This document shows, piece by piece, positions 16,294-22,163 of a stretch of DNA of 22,163 nt. The notes beneath the pieces were generated by a model. The model ran no database searches. It was given only the letters and a program-made list of their open reading frames with translations, and had not been told where the DNA came from. Location of the stretch: positions 1 to 22,163 of the forward strand of contig CAZESL010000030.1 in the NCBI GenBank assembly GCA_964515215.1. Direction: 5' to 3'. The stretch is from SIG588 sp964515215. GTDB taxonomy: Bacteria > Bacillota > Clostridia > Oscillospirales > Acutalibacteraceae. Made by a program: the position numbers and the translations under genes. The first letter of the stretch is position 1. Each line of letters begins with the position of its first letter.

Positions 16294-16914
16294 ATGGAGT
16301 ATATAACACTCACCGTCGGTCAACTCGGTACCAATTGTTACGTGGTGTGGGGAGCGGACAAGCAGGCGACCGTGATCGACCCGGGCGATGAAGCGGCGTA
16401 TATTTTGGAAGAAGTTGCGGCGCGCGGGCTTACGGTGGCGGCGGTGATGCTGACGCATCTGCACATCGATCATTTTATGGCGTTGCCCGCACTGTTGCAA
16501 AAAACGGGTGCCCGTTTCATTCTGCCGCAGGAGGAAGTGGCGGCACTGGAGGATCCTGCCCGCAATTTAATGAATTGGCTGACACCCGCCGCACGGTTTA
16601 CACTGCCCCGTCCCACCGAAACGGTGGGTGAGGGGGATACCGTCACGGTGGGGGACGTGACCTTTGCCGTGTGGCATACTCCCGGTCACACCGCAGGCAG
16701 CAGTTGCTATCGGTGTGGGGATACCCTCTTTTGCGGGGATACGCTGTTTCAGGGGTCATGCGGTCGGTGTGATCTGCCGTCGGGTGACGGTGCGGTGTTG
16801 GCCGAAACGCTCACCCGTTTTGCCGCGATGGAAGAAGATCTTCACTTGCTCTCGGGACACGGCCCCGCGACTACGCTTTTTGTTGAACAAAAAACTAACC
16901 CCTATATGAAATGA
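16294..16914 (+). CDS. MBL-fold metallo-hydrolase (glyoxalase II-like)
   Basis: This 206-residue metallo-beta-lactamase-fold protein carries the two-metal site: H55, H57, D59, H60 (THLHIDH), H132 (TPGHTAG), D149 (GDTLF) and H189 (SGHGP). The block GDTLFQGSCGRCDLPSGD is very close to the glyoxalase II-like YcbL/YqgX group. It is shorter than true GloB because it lacks the C-terminal glutathione-binding helices. Unusual extra cysteines (C138, C141, C147, C156, C159) cluster near the metal site. The start at 16294 has AAGGGG eight bases upstream and lies one base after the dtd stop. A thioester or phosphate ester is a plausible substrate; the exact one is unknown. Confidence 0.92.
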   Translation: MEYITLTVGQLGTNCYVVWGADKQATVIDPGDEAAYILEEVAARGLTVAAVMLTHLHIDHFMALPALLQKTGARFILPQEEVAALEDPARNLMNWLTPAARFTLPRPTETVGEGDTVTVGDVTFAVWHTPGHTAGSSCYRCGDTLFCGDTLFQGSCGRCDLPSGDGAVLAETLTRFAAMEEDLHLLSGHGPATTLFVEQKTNPYMK

Positions 16915-16924
16915 GGGAAACGCA

Positions 16925-18415
16925 ATGTATATTGCGATGCAAGGACACGATTTTCATTTTGAACTGGAAAACACCGCCCGTTTGTTTTTGCCGCACGAGC
17001 CGATCCGCCACGGTGGGCTCGACGGTATGCCTGCGGACGGGGTAAAGGCGTATACCTTCCTGCGCAAAGAGGAAGAAGCCTCCCATCTCACCGTGCGGTT
17101 GGTGTTGGACGATTTCGACGAAACCGCCGAAGAAACGGTGAGAAAGGGGGAGGATGACCACCGCGATGCGTGTGAACTCGCGATGGCGACTCTGCTATAT
17201 CACCATCTTGTAAAGCTGTGTGGCTTTACACAGAGTTGGGGCGTTCTCACGGGTGTGCGCCCCGTAAAATTGCTTCGCCGTTTGACGGCGGAGCGGGGGA
17301 CGGCTGCGGCTGAAGCCTTTTTCCGTGACAAGCTCCTGTTGTCGGAAGAAAAAATGCAGTTGGTGCGCACTACTTTAGCGGCGGAAAACCGCTTGTTGGC
17401 GCATTCCCGTCCCGATTCGTTCAGTTTGTACGTGTCGGTGCCGTTTTGCCCCACACGGTGCGACTATTGCTCCTTCGTGTCGTATACCGTGGCGAAGGCA
17501 AAACATCTGGTCGACCCGTACGTGGAACTCTTGTGTCAAGAGATTCGTCGCACGGGTGAAGTCGCACGGGATCTGGGGTTGCGGCTCGAAACGGTGTACT
17601 TCGGAGGCGGTACCCCTACCACCCTGTCCGCTGAACAGTTGGCGGCGGTGATGCGCACGGTGGAAGACTCGTTTGATCTCTCTACCGTGCGGGAATACAC
17701 GGTGGAGGCGGGACGTCCCGACACGGTGACGGAGGAGAAACTGCGCGCTATCCGTGCGGGCGGTGCGGGTCGTGTGAGTATCAACCCGCAGACCTTGTCG
17801 GACGACGTGCTTGAAACCATCGGGCGGCGGCACACGACGGCGCAGTTTTACGATGCCTATGATCTCGCAACGAAGGTCGGGTTTGATTGTATCAATACCG
17901 ACTTGATCGCAGGTCTGCCGAGTGACACGGTGGAGGGATTCTCCCGCACGTTGGACGGTATTCTGGCACTTGACCCCGAAAACGTGACGGTACATACTCT
18001 TTCGCTCAAACGGGCGTCCAACCTGGTGGTGCAGCATCGTTCCGAGTTGCCTGCCAACGATGCGGCGATCCGCATGATCGCCGAGACTGCCGACCGCTTG
18101 CCCCGTGCGGGGTATCACCCCTACTATTTGTACCGACAAAGCCGCATGGCGGGCAATCAGGAAAATGTTGGTTGGTCGAAAGAGGGAAAAGACGGACTTT
18201 ACAATGTCTATATTATGGATGAAACGCATACCATATTGGGTGTGGGTGCGGGTGCGGTAACCAAACTTAAACAGTACGGCACTCACTATCTTGAGCGTAT
18301 CTTCAATTACAAATTTCCGTATGAATACAACGTCGGTTTGGAGGAAATGCTCCGCAGAAAGGAATCCATCTATGAATTCTACCGAAATTATCCGCCCGTC
18401 TTTACAGAAGAGTGA
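16925..18415 (+). CDS. hemZ: Oxygen-independent coproporphyrinogen III oxidase HemZ
   Basis: HemZ is a radical-SAM enzyme proposed to decarboxylate coproporphyrinogen III to protoporphyrinogen IX without oxygen. The 496-residue protein has an N-terminal region of about 150 residues typical of HemZ rather than HemN, then the 4Fe-4S motif C175-x3-C179-x2-C182 in PFCPTRCDYCSF, the SAM-binding GGGTPT motif, an EAGRPD segment and a HemN-type C-terminus with GVGAGA. GAGGG lies seven bases before the ATG. Being downstream of the MBL hydrolase matches the common Clostridia order. Some HemN/HemZ relatives are heme chaperones (HemW), so the exact reaction is less certain than the family. Confidence 0.92.
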   Translation: MYIAMQGHDFHFELENTARLFLPHEPIRHGGLDGMPADGVKAYTFLRKEEEASHLTVRLVLDDFDETAEETVRKGEDDHRDACELAMATLLYHHLVKLCGFTQSWGVLTGVRPVKLLRRLTAERGTAAAEAFFRDKLLLSEEKMQLVRTTLAAENRLLAHSRPDSFSLYVSVPFCPTRCDYCSFVSYTVAKAKHLVDPYVELLCQEIRRTGEVARDLGLRLETVYFGGGTPTTLSAEQLAAVMRTVEDSFDLSTVREYTVEAGRPDTVTEEKLRAIRAGGAGRVSINPQTLSDDVLETIGRRHTTAQFYDAYDLATKVGFDCINTDLIAGLPSDTVEGFSRTLDGILALDPENVTVHTLSLKRASNLVVQHRSELPANDAAIRMIAETADRLPRAGYHPYYLYRQSRMAGNQENVGWSKEGKDGLYNVYIMDETHTILGVGAGAVTKLKQYGTHYLERIFNYKFPYEYNVGLEEMLRRKESIYEFYRNYPPVFTEE

Positions 18416-19310
18416 GATCAACCGCCGTATGACCGCCGACCCCGCCGCCTTCGTGGCAGAGGAATGTGTGCGTTACCGCGAAAACGTGGCCGAGGTCGAA
18501 CGGTGGCTGAACGATGCGTCGGTGAAGCGACGGGTGCTGTTGCTCGCGGGTCCCAGCTCGTCGGGTAAGACCACCACGGCCAATATCTTGTGCGACAGTT
18601 TGCGCCGCGACGGGGTGGATGCCTTCGTGGTGTCGCTGGACGATTTTTACCGCGGGCGGGGCCTGGCACCGCTGTTGCCCGACGGCAGTTACGATTACGA
18701 ATCGCCTGAGGCGCTCGACCTCTCGCAACTGGCAGCGTGTATCCGCTCGTTGCTTGACGAGGGACGCGCGATGCTCCCGCAATACGATTTTAAAGCAGGT
18801 AAGCCGAAAGCGGAAAAGGTACCGCTTACCCTGACCCACCGCTCGGTGGTCATTTTTGAAGGGATCCACGCATTGTGCCCCGCGCTGGTAGATCGTCTGC
18901 CGAAAAAGCACGTGAAAAAGCTGTTTATCCACACCCGTTCCCGCTTTTACGATGGGGAAGAGTGTTTGCTCTCCCGCCGTGAGATACGCCTTGTGCGCCG
19001 TATGGTGCGGGACGAAAAGCACCGCGGCACCACAGCGGCGCAGACCCTTTCGATGTGGCCGCAGGTGGTGCACGGAGAGGAGACCTATCTCTTCCCGTAC
19101 GCCGACACGGTGGATATGACCATCGACACCACCCACGCGTTCGAGCCGTGTATGACGGCTGAGCAAGCACTGCCGCTGCTGAACGCCATTCCCGCCGATC
19201 ACCCGCACCACGCCGTGGCCGAGCACCTTATTGCGGCGCTGGGCGGCTTTGTCGAAGCCCCGCTGTCGCTGCTGCCGCCAAACTGTATTTTGCGGGAGTT
19301 TTTGGAATGA
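18372..19310 (+). CDS. Uridine kinase/phosphoribulokinase-family nucleoside kinase
   Basis: This 312-residue P-loop kinase has Walker A GPSSSGKT at 60-67, a VVSLDDFYRG motif, and VVIFEGIHAL, all typical of the uridine kinase/PRK family. Clostridial homologues that I recall carry a longer N-terminal TGS/ThrRS-like part (about 550 residues in all); here only about 50 residues precede the kinase. I chose ATG 18372 because AAAGGA lies eight bases upstream, which makes the gene overlap hemZ by 44 bases. ATG 18429 is an alternative with a weak site and no overlap. It probably phosphorylates a nucleoside with ATP or GTP; substrate unproven. Confidence 0.9.
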   Translation: MNSTEIIRPSLQKSEINRRMTADPAAFVAEECVRYRENVAEVERWLNDASVKRRVLLLAGPSSSGKTTTANILCDSLRRDGVDAFVVSLDDFYRGRGLAPLLPDGSYDYESPEALDLSQLAACIRSLLDEGRAMLPQYDFKAGKPKAEKVPLTLTHRSVVIFEGIHALCPALVDRLPKKHVKKLFIHTRSRFYDGEECLLSRREIRLVRRMVRDEKHRGTTAAQTLSMWPQVVHGEETYLFPYADTVDMTIDTTHAFEPCMTAEQALPLLNAIPADHPHHAVAEHLIAALGGFVEAPLSLLPPNCILREFLE

Positions 19311-19313
19311 TGA

Positions 19314-19341
19314 TTGACTTTTTTGAAAAGTCGTGTATACT
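19314..19341 (+). promoter_or_regulatory. Promoter with internal palindrome for the zinc-ribbon gene
   Basis: TTGACT (19314-19319), a 16-base spacer and TATACT (19336-19341) form a good sigma-A promoter. The 7-bp palindrome GACTTTT/AAAAGTC (19316-19332) spans the -35 edge and the spacer and could be an operator. The initiation site would be about 25 bases before the gene. Confidence 0.7.
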
Positions 19342-19372
19342 GGAATAAGAAAGACGAAGGAGGATATGCGAT

Positions 19373-19729
19373 ATGGCAACGTGGGAAAGCATTTTGAATA
19401 TGGCGAAGGATGCGGTGCAGACCGCCGAACGTAAGACGGGTGAGTTTATCGACGTCACCAAACTGAAGATGGAGATCAACCGCGTCGAAAAGGAACTGGC
19501 GGCGACCTATGAAGGGCTTGGCCGTTTGGTGTACGATGCGAAGAAGGGTGCGGAGGATATCGGCGAGTTGATGGATGCGTGCGTCACGCACATCGACGAG
19601 CAAAACGCCGCCCTCGCGAAATTGCAGGATAAGTTGGCCCAGAGCAAAAACGCAATGCGTTGTCCCGCCTGCGGCGGTTTGAACGACCAGGACGCCGCCT
19701 ACTGCAAGTCCTGCGGCGAAAAGATCTGA
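19373..19729 (+). CDS. Small coiled-coil protein with C-terminal zinc ribbon
   Basis: This 118-residue protein has no named family that I can fix. Residues about 5-92 look like long charged helices, probably a coiled coil, with KLKMEINRVEKELAATYE. The C-terminus is a zinc ribbon: C97-P-A-C100 and C111-K-S-C114. No membrane segment or signal is present. AAGGAGG lies nine bases before the ATG. It has its own promoter and a strong terminator, so it is a one-gene unit. Proteins of this layout are common in Clostridia as short zinc-ribbon proteins; a role in RNA/protein binding or scaffolding is possible but unproven. Confidence 0.88.
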   Translation: MATWESILNMAKDAVQTAERKTGEFIDVTKLKMEINRVEKELAATYEGLGRLVYDAKKGAEDIGELMDACVTHIDEQNAALAKLQDKLAQSKNAMRCPACGGLNDQDAAYCKSCGEKI

Positions 19730-19744
19730 ATGAAATAAAAAAGA

Positions 19745-19788
19745 GAGTGTGTATCAGCAAAAGTATTTGCCGATACACACTCTTTTTT
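19745..19788 (+). terminator. Strong terminator after the zinc-ribbon gene
   Basis: An 11-bp stem (GAGTGTGTATC/GATACACACTC) continues after one mismatch into a GCAAA/TTTGC step with an AGTA loop, then six T's. An upstream A-run means it may also stop transcripts coming from the right. Confidence 0.9.
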
Positions 19789-19815
19789 GCATAATTTAAA
19801 CGATAGCACGTAACT

Positions 19816-19880
19816 CTCACCTCGCCCCTCGGGGGAGAGGTGCCGAGCATAAGCGAGGAGGAGAGGGGGGCAGAAAACAA
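19816..19880. repeat. Palindromic repeat next to the broken regulator
   Basis: CACCTC...GAGGTG forms a stem-loop at 19818-19842 (10 pairs, one mismatch), followed by GAGCATAAGCGAGGAGGAGAG, a pyrimidine/purine-biased tail like that of the other palindromic gaps in the window. It lies inside the read-through part of the disrupted HTH gene. Membership in the same family is inferred from style and the GAGAGGGG run, not from an exact long match. Confidence 0.4.
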
Positions 19881-20026
19881 GAAATGGGTGTGAAATCGCA
19901 CCGATTTTCGAGAGAAAGAAAACCCTTGATAGCGTTGGACGTGATGCCCGACAGTCGGACAAGCTCGGTCTTCTTCATGCCTTTATCGATCAGTGGTTTC
20001 CACAATTTATTATAACTGATAGCCAT
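19817..20026 (-). pseudogene. Truncated Cro/CI-type HTH regulator
   Basis: The first 35 or so residues (MAISYNKLWKPLIDKGMKKT..., then ELVRLSGITSNAI) match the start of small Cro/CI-type HTH regulators, usually about 70 residues. After SNAI the expected recognition-helix and tail are replaced by KGFLSLENRCDF... and a proline/arginine-rich stretch read through a palindromic repeat until a stop at 19817. The break falls at the 14-base sequence 19918-19931. The start at 20026 has GGAG six bases upstream and there is an intact promoter, so a non-functional peptide may still be made. An in-frame TTG at 20038 is an alternative start. Disruption by insertion or recombination is inferred. Confidence 0.7.
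19918..19931. repeat. 14-base direct repeat, copy 1 (at the break in the HTH gene)
   Basis: GAAAACCCTTGATA here is identical, in the same orientation, to 21141-21154 at the end of truncated cotJC. Each copy sits at the edge of a broken gene. It may be a recombination core; a 14-mer match by chance in 22 kb is not negligible, so the location is the main support. Confidence 0.4.
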
Positions 20027-20055
20027 AACATTCTCCAAGGTGATCGTATACGGTT

Positions 20056-20084
20056 AGTATATCATACTACTCGCCGTTATTCAA
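20056..20084 (-). promoter_or_regulatory. Promoter of the truncated HTH gene
   Basis: On the minus strand TTGAAT (20079-20084 on the plus map), a 17-base spacer and TATACT (20056-20061), with TGA before the -10 giving an extended -10. It lies about 30 bases upstream of the start at 20026 and looks intact although the gene is broken. Confidence 0.7.
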
Positions 20085-20099
20085 TAATCTTTACACAAT

Positions 20100-20133
20100 A
20101 CTCAAAATAAAATTGAGTTTTTCAAGTTGAAAA
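20100..20133. repeat. AT-rich palindromes between the HTH remnant and cotJ operon
   Basis: ACTCAA/TTGAGT (20100-20118) is followed by a T-run, then TTTTCAA-G-TTGAAAA (20119-20133), a near-perfect 15-base palindrome. It sits in the divergent spacer. It could be a weak terminator plus an operator, or the scar of an element; no function is established. Confidence 0.4.
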
Positions 20134-20175
20134 CAAATTAGTACGCCGTTTATTTCACCTGTTCCGTACTTGCCG

Positions 20176-20183
20176 CATACAGT
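20176..20183 (+). promoter_or_regulatory. Possible sporulation sigma-factor -10 for cotJ
   Basis: CATACAGT agrees with the -10 consensus of mother-cell sigma factors (SigE type, CATACA-T) 45 bases before cotJA, which fits SigE control of cotJ in B. subtilis. No convincing -35 is visible at 14-15 bases, so this is tentative. A small hairpin GGACA/TGTCC (20191-20203) follows in the leader. Confidence 0.3.
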
Positions 20184-20228
20184 GGCGTGAGGACAGAATG
20201 TCCGACTATGTGAACGGAGCGTGACAAT

Positions 20229-20414
20229 GTGAGAAACGATATGACCGAGCATTTGCACCCCGCTGAGGGTTGCGAATGCGACTGGCTTCCCGTGTTGGCA
20301 TTTTTGCCGAAACAGGAACTGGGCGACGTATATGAACCGGAATGCGGGTTTTCACGCGGTACGATCTTCCCCGTGTTGGAAAAACCGTTTTTGGCAGGGG
20401 GGTGCGCACGATGA
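20229..20414 (+). CDS. cotJA: Spore coat associated protein CotJA
   Basis: This 61-residue protein matches CotJA, a small protein of the inner spore coat made in the mother cell. The key block is LPVLAFLPKQELGDVYEPECGFSRGTIFPVLEKPF (seen at residues 20-54): a PVLA start, a Y-x-P-E segment and S-R-G-T-I-F-P-x-L-x-K-P-F near the end. The start is GTG with GGAG nine bases upstream; an ATG at 20241 is possible but lacks a good site. Its stop overlaps the cotJB start as ATGA. It marks the organism as a spore former or descended from one. Confidence 0.88.
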   Translation: MRNDMTEHLHPAEGCECDWLPVLAFLPKQELGDVYEPECGFSRGTIFPVLEKPFLAGGCAR

Positions 20415-20677
20415 ACACGACGGCCATGACTTCCTGCGGACTGCGCCGCCGCATTGCGGCGTACGATTTCGCGTTGGTGGAAATGAACCTGTATCTGGAT
20501 ACGCACCCGTGTGACAAGGATGCACTGGAACTTATGTATGCCTATCGCCGTAAGCGCGAGGAACTGGTGGAGACCTACGAGCAGCATTTCGGCCCGTACG
20601 AGATCACGGCGCGCGACGTGGAAAACCCCGACCGCTGGTCGTGGGTGGACGCGCCGTGGCCGTGGGAGAACGCGTGA
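20411..20677 (+). CDS. cotJB: Spore coat protein CotJB
   Basis: This 88-residue protein is the normal size for CotJB. Features seen: a helical start with AAYDFALVEMNLYLDTHP, a DALELMYAYRRKREEL helix and a conserved aromatic C-terminus ending WSWVDAPWPWE, the typical CotJB tail. A G-rich ribosome binding site precedes the ATG at eight bases, and the start overlaps cotJA (ATGA), so the two are translationally coupled. In B. subtilis CotJB is required with CotJA and CotJC for coat assembly. cotJC follows 15 bases downstream. Confidence 0.9.
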   Translation: MNTTAMTSCGLRRRIAAYDFALVEMNLYLDTHPCDKDALELMYAYRRKREELVETYEQHFGPYEITARDVENPDRWSWVDAPWPWENA

Positions 20678-20692
20678 GAGGAGTGAGTGACG

Positions 20693-21142
20693 ATGTGGAT
20701 GTATGAGAAGAAATTGCAATACCCCGTAAACATTAAGAACCCGAACCCGAAGATCGCGCAGATCGTCATCAGCCAGATCGGCGGTCCCGACGGCGAACTC
20801 GGCGCCTCCATGCGCTACCTCAATCAGCGCTATTCCATGCCGTACAACGAACTGAAAGGTATCTTGACCGACGTCGGTACCGAAGAACTTGCCCACCTGG
20901 AGATGGTGTCCGCGATCGTGTATCAGTTGACCCGCAATCTCACCCCCGAGGAGATCAAGCGTGCGGGCTTTGATAAGTACTTCGTGGATCATACCACTGC
21001 GGTGTATCCGCAAGCGGCATCGGGTCTCCCGTGGCGCGCGGAGTATATCGGCGTGAAGGGCGACGTGCTGACCGACCTGCACGAAGACTTGGCGGCAGAT
21101 GCCACGACCGCCAAAGAACAACCCACATTTCCAAGGGGCTGA
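20693..21142 (+). CDS. cotJC: CotJC-type manganese catalase, truncated at the C-terminus
   Basis: CotJC is a spore-coat protein with a manganese-catalase fold. Residues 1-136 or so match the family: MYEKKLQYPVNIKNPNPK, GELGASMRYLNQRY with E35, EELAHLEM with E65 and H68, and LHEDLAAD with E131. The family normally runs on to about 190 residues with a helix REREVVHFQRF that supplies the last metal-ligand histidine. Here the frame ends at 149 with the unrelated tail EQPTFPRG, just where the 14-base repeat and AT-rich DNA begin. So the metal site is probably incomplete and the gene is likely non-functional or a contig-joining artefact. The ATG at 20693 has AGGAG nine bases upstream. Metal-ligand assignment is by family analogy. 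Confidence 0.85.
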   Translation: MWMYEKKLQYPVNIKNPNPKIAQIVISQIGGPDGELGASMRYLNQRYSMPYNELKGILTDVGTEELAHLEMVSAIVYQLTRNLTPEEIKRAGFDKYFVDHTTAVYPQAASGLPWRAEYIGVKGDVLTDLHEDLAADATTAKEQPTFPRG

Positions 21143-21154
21143 AAACCCTTGATA
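21141..21154. repeat. 14-base direct repeat, copy 2 (end of truncated cotJC)
   Basis: Same GAAAACCCTTGATA as at 19918-19931. Here it is part of an imperfect palindrome, AAGGGGCTGAAAACCCTT (21133-21150), of the kind recognised by tyrosine recombinases, and it overlaps the cotJC stop. DNA to the right (21157-21333, no gene seen) becomes AT-rich and includes CTTGACCCCAATTT, a phrase I recall near integrase genes of Clostridia but cannot verify. Confidence 0.4.
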
Positions 21155-21280
21155 TGACTGGCTTTTCGGCACTTTGAAGGTTTTCGCAAAAATGGCATAC
21201 CTGCAACCATATAAGAACAACTTGACCCCAATTTACACTAATTTTTACAAAATTCACGATAGGACAAGCTGTTTCCGAGA

Positions 21281-21322
21281 AAAGCAATTAGGACTACTTA
21301 AAATGGTAGTCCTAATTGTTTT
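21281..21322. terminator. Terminator hairpin at the end of the AT-rich gene
   Basis: A 13-bp perfect stem (CAATTAGGACTAC/GTAGTCCTAATTG) with a TTAAAATG loop is flanked by A's on the left and T's on the right. It lies 12 bases after the stop of the minus-strand gene and could work in both directions. Confidence 0.8.
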
Positions 21323-21333
21323 GAATAGAATAT

Positions 21334-22152
21334 TTAATTCAATAAAAGCTTGTTTATGTACTCTGTTTCTAAGTTGTCTTGCAGTATCGTTTTGATCCAA
21401 TCCCTTTGTGTATCGTTGAGTTTATTGGAAATTTCATTTTTAACTTCTTGAGCCACTGCAAGAATACGATTCAACGGAATTGCTAAAACTGCATATTCGG
21501 GCAAAAAGCAATACTTGTCCTTCTCTTTGACATATAAAGACAGTGTTTTCTTTAAACCAATTTGAGCCATATCTTTAATTATGTCATCCCAAATAGTGAG
21601 AGTATCAGGATCATGAAACTCTCCTTCTTTATAATTCACAATTTCGCGACAATCTTTTAGCCAAAAATATGCATTAATACCTTCTAATGGATTGCTACAA
21701 AAGTAATCCGTTCGTTGAAACAAATCTACATAGGTATGAATTGTTCCGCCATGATCTGTCATTTCTTTAGGTTTATCATATTGTTCGCCAAAAGCAATTT
21801 TGAATTTATATAAATGTTTTGCCGCTCTTACCAAAACGATATTTCGGCAAAGAAGAGATACTCTCAAACCAAAGTAAACAGAATAATAAAGTTTAATTGT
21901 TGCCCAAGTATAATTTCCGTGAGAAAAAGCATCTATGCCCTCAGAAAACGATAACAATGCTTTATAATAAAAACTAAGAATATCTTCTTTCTTTGCGTTT
22001 CTGTATAAAGGTATATCCAAGGAATCTACAGAAGTTTCATTGATATCTTTTCCTGATCTAAAATCAGCAAAAGGAATACCACTCGCACCAGTAAATCTAT
22101 TTCTAAAGATTTCTTGGCATTTTGTTGTATTAAAAATCATAATCAGATTCAC
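21334..22152 (-). CDS. Uncharacterised AT-rich gene, HEPN-like helical protein; possibly partial at 5' end
   Basis: I do not recognise a named family in this roughly 270-residue protein. It is predicted mostly helical and soluble. The segment about 58-115 (ILSFYYKALLSFSEGID..., YTWATIKLYYSVYFGLR) resembles a HEPN-domain helix pair, where a tyrosine-rich second helix is typical. The usual catalytic R-x4-6-H motif is not clearly present: R109-AAK-H113 has only three residues between. Later features are DHGGTIHTYVDLF, a REIVNYKEGEFHDPD segment and a hydrophobic/charged C-terminus. The start is uncertain: GTG at 22152 or ATG at 22140, neither with a strong ribosome binding site, and the frame is open to the window edge. 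Codon and base use differ sharply from the rest, suggesting horizontal transfer. A defence or toxin role is only a guess. Confidence 0.7.
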   Translation of the reverse strand: MNLIMIFNTTKCQEIFRNRFTGASGIPFADFRSGKDINETSVDSLDIPLYRNAKKEDILSFYYKALLSFSEGIDAFSHGNYTWATIKLYYSVYFGLRVSLLCRNIVLVRAAKHLYKFKIAFGEQYDKPKEMTDHGGTIHTYVDLFQRTDYFCSNPLEGINAYFWLKDCREIVNYKEGEFHDPDTLTIWDDIIKDMAQIGLKKTLSLYVKEKDKYCFLPEYAVLAIPLNRILAVAQEVKNEISNKLNDTQRDWIKTILQDNLETEYINKLLLN

Positions 22153-22163
22153 CCGGAGTCTCG

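Noticed and set aside
21174..21395. Small plus-strand open frame across the terminator in the AT-rich region
   Set aside because: It runs through the hairpin and into the antisense of the minus-strand gene, has no ribosome binding site and no protein-like conservation signal.
1..22163. CRISPR arrays, tRNA or rRNA genes, integrase or transposase genes
   Set aside because: I looked on both strands and found no regularly spaced repeats, no cloverleaf-like sequence and no recombinase catalytic motifs. The mobile-island reading therefore rests only on repeats, gene breaks and base composition.

Overview
The window looks like chromosome from an anaerobic, endospore-forming Clostridia-type Firmicute, most likely an uncultured Oscillospirales/Ruminococcaceae-like lineage. 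That rests on gene content and order: clpX-lon-engB; recJ-rel-dtd-MBL hydrolase-hemZ; a cotJ spore-coat operon; strong AGGAGG ribosome binding sites; and Firmicute-type promoters. Base composition is GC-rich by eye up to about 21,140 and then turns sharply AT-rich. The species cannot be fixed from the sequence alone.

Layout. (1) 61-6237, plus strand: clpX, lon, engB (ysxC) and lysA, that is two ATP-dependent protein-quality genes, a ribosome-assembly GTPase and the last step of lysine synthesis. The clpX/lon and lon/engB junctions each hold a palindromic, MITE-like element with terminal inverted repeats. (2) 6301-6816: a small lipoprotein of unknown function with its own terminator. (3) 6874-7246: another degenerate palindromic element, with no gene. 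(4) 7276-9974: a YtrA-type operon (GntR-family repressor, ABC ATPase, six-helix permease, lipoprotein) with a clear promoter and a candidate auto-operator. (5) 10035-11405, minus strand: murC, convergent with the operon in (4) and divergent from recJ. (6) 11586-19310, plus strand: a tight run of recJ, rel (ppGpp synthetase/hydrolase), dtd, an MBL-fold hydrolase, hemZ and a uridine-kinase-family gene. (7) 19373-19729: a small coiled-coil/zinc-ribbon protein with its own promoter and a strong terminator. (8) 19816-21154: a palindromic repeat, a broken Cro/CI-type regulator on the minus strand, and the cotJA-cotJB-cotJC operon with cotJC cut short. (9) About 21157 to the end: an AT-rich island with one minus-strand gene of unknown function that has a HEPN-like look and may run off the window.

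How it fits together. Most of the window is conserved housekeeping: proteolysis, stringent response, recombination repair, tRNA proofreading, anaerobic heme synthesis and peptidoglycan precursors. The unusual material is at the junctions. Palindromic elements have settled in several gaps, one of them apparently supplying the last codons and stop of lon. Near the right end, two broken genes (the regulator and cotJC) each carry the same 14-base sequence at or near the break, next to the switch to AT-rich DNA. That pattern would fit integration or recombination of a mobile island, though assembly error cannot be excluded. I see no CRISPR array, rRNA or tRNA, and no convincing complete new system. 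The best leads are the right-end island, the YtrA-type operon and the palindromic repeat family.
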